31,612 nt of DNA from Haplomitrium mnioides (Eukaryota; Marchantiophyta; Haplomitriopsida; Calobryales): NCBI GenBank assembly GCA_049999725.1, contig JBNGIS010020452.1:1-31612 (forward strand), in the 5' to 3' direction. A program made the translations under genes and the position numbers. Below the pieces are notes generated by a model. That model worked only from the letters and a program-made list of their open reading frames with translations. It was not told where the DNA came from and searched no databases. Shown here in pieces: positions 31,011-31,612 of the stretch (position 1 is its first letter; every line of letters begins with the position of its first letter).

Positions 31011-31612
31011 GGGAGCTGAAATAGAAATGTGCGTGACAGAGCCCAATGCGGAAAATTGTATGAAAAGGAAGTCAATTGAGCAGAAATCGATCAGATCAGC
31101 AAGAAAGTGATCGGCGACGAAATTCTGCTGTGCAAACTGTTTGAATCAGATAGGATTAAAAATTTTAAAGGAACAAGAATGATTTGGAAGCAAGCGGAAG
31201 AAGGTCCAAAGAGTCTATGATCCAAAGAAGGCGTCGAAACCTTGCCTTCCTAAGTGGGGAACCCCAGTTAAGGGGGTTCTGTTCCATCTTCCATGTGGAA
31301 TACCCTGATTAAAGGGGTTCTGTTGAGTGTCCGTCTGGGGATCCGAAGTGGAGTCCTCGGGTAAATTGGTTCTATGTGAGGCTCCGAAGTGGGGAGTCGT
31401 GGTTAGGAAGCTTTTGTTCTGAAGTGTTCGACGAGTTAGTGATTGGCGAAATAGCGATGAAGCGAAACAATGATGGATGAAATGGCGACTTATCGATGTT
31501 TTGCATGATAAGAATTGTTGCAAAAAGATGAGCGAGGGGAGAAGTTTGAATGGTGAATCGGTGATTTGTCATAGTTTTGGTGTGGAAGCCGAATCGAAAG
31601 TTCGAAAGGGCG
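30110..31612 (+). repeat. Gene-free region, probably a diverged LTR related to element B
   Basis: No protein similarity is visible. From about 31245 it resembles the element B LTR near 7765-7830 and 13230-13290: CCTAAGTGGGGA, then GTTAAG-like blocks, repeated as degenerate modules of about 50 bases. It ends with GAATCGGTGA and CGAAAGTTCGAAAGGG, similar to 13830-13850. The rest (30110-31240) is unassigned. A TG terminus could lie at 30110 (TGTTGATGG), but I cannot confirm it. Confidence 0.4.
30977..31008 (+). repeat. Poly(A) tract of 32 bases
   Basis: An uninterrupted run of 32 A between GAAG and CCGGG. It may be a slippage-expanded A-rich site or the tail of an inserted RNA copy; no source gene is recognisable upstream. 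Confidence 0.9.

Noticed and set aside
30545-31075. 176-codon minus-strand frame containing a Phe run
   Set aside because: The Phe run is the A32 tract read in reverse; the rest has no domain and no support as a gene.

Overview
This is repeat DNA from a plant nuclear genome. The window holds layers of LTR retrotransposons (Ty3/gypsy and Ty1/copia) and no intact host gene. Two host gene fragments are recognisable: a plant-type S-domain receptor-like kinase and TAF1, the large TFIID subunit. Both are broken. They point to a land plant, and the nesting depth suggests a large, repeat-rich genome. I cannot name the species.

Layout. The oldest layer is a decayed Ty1/copia element (about 26301-29690). 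Next to it lies a Ty3/gypsy element, called element A here. Its 5' LTR is cut by the window edge (88-3908), its internal region runs 3909-21741 and its 3' LTR is 21742-26300. Element A was later hit at least three times. (1) Element B, a complete 8,934-bp gag-only LTR element (7076-16009), sits inside the reverse transcriptase and is flanked by CTACT. (2) A 3,079-bp solo LTR (17722-20800) sits inside the integrase and is flanked by ATTGG. (3) A 276-bp minus-strand copia-type solo LTR (22835-23110) sits inside the 3' LTR and is flanked by GGAGA. A fourth insert, another copy of that copia-type LTR, enters at the left edge (1-87). With the inserts and one copy of each target duplication removed, the internal region of A is about 5.8 kb. 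It has the order gag, protease, RT, RNase H, integrase, with most catalytic residues visible but many stops and frameshifts.

Most notable feature. Both LTRs of A are over 4 kb and each carries the same cargo: a kinase fragment, then a GTGCAC-rich minisatellite of about 0.5 kb, then two joined pieces of TAF1. The solo LTR and element B share LTR ends or LTR segments with A but carry different middles. The family therefore looks modular, with fairly constant LTR ends around exchangeable central cargo. Element B keeps only a gag-like frame, and its PBS and PPT surroundings resemble those of A, so it may have relied on A-type elements for mobilisation.

The right edge (29691-31612) has no recognisable gene. 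It contains a 32-base A tract and sequence that resembles part of the element B LTR.
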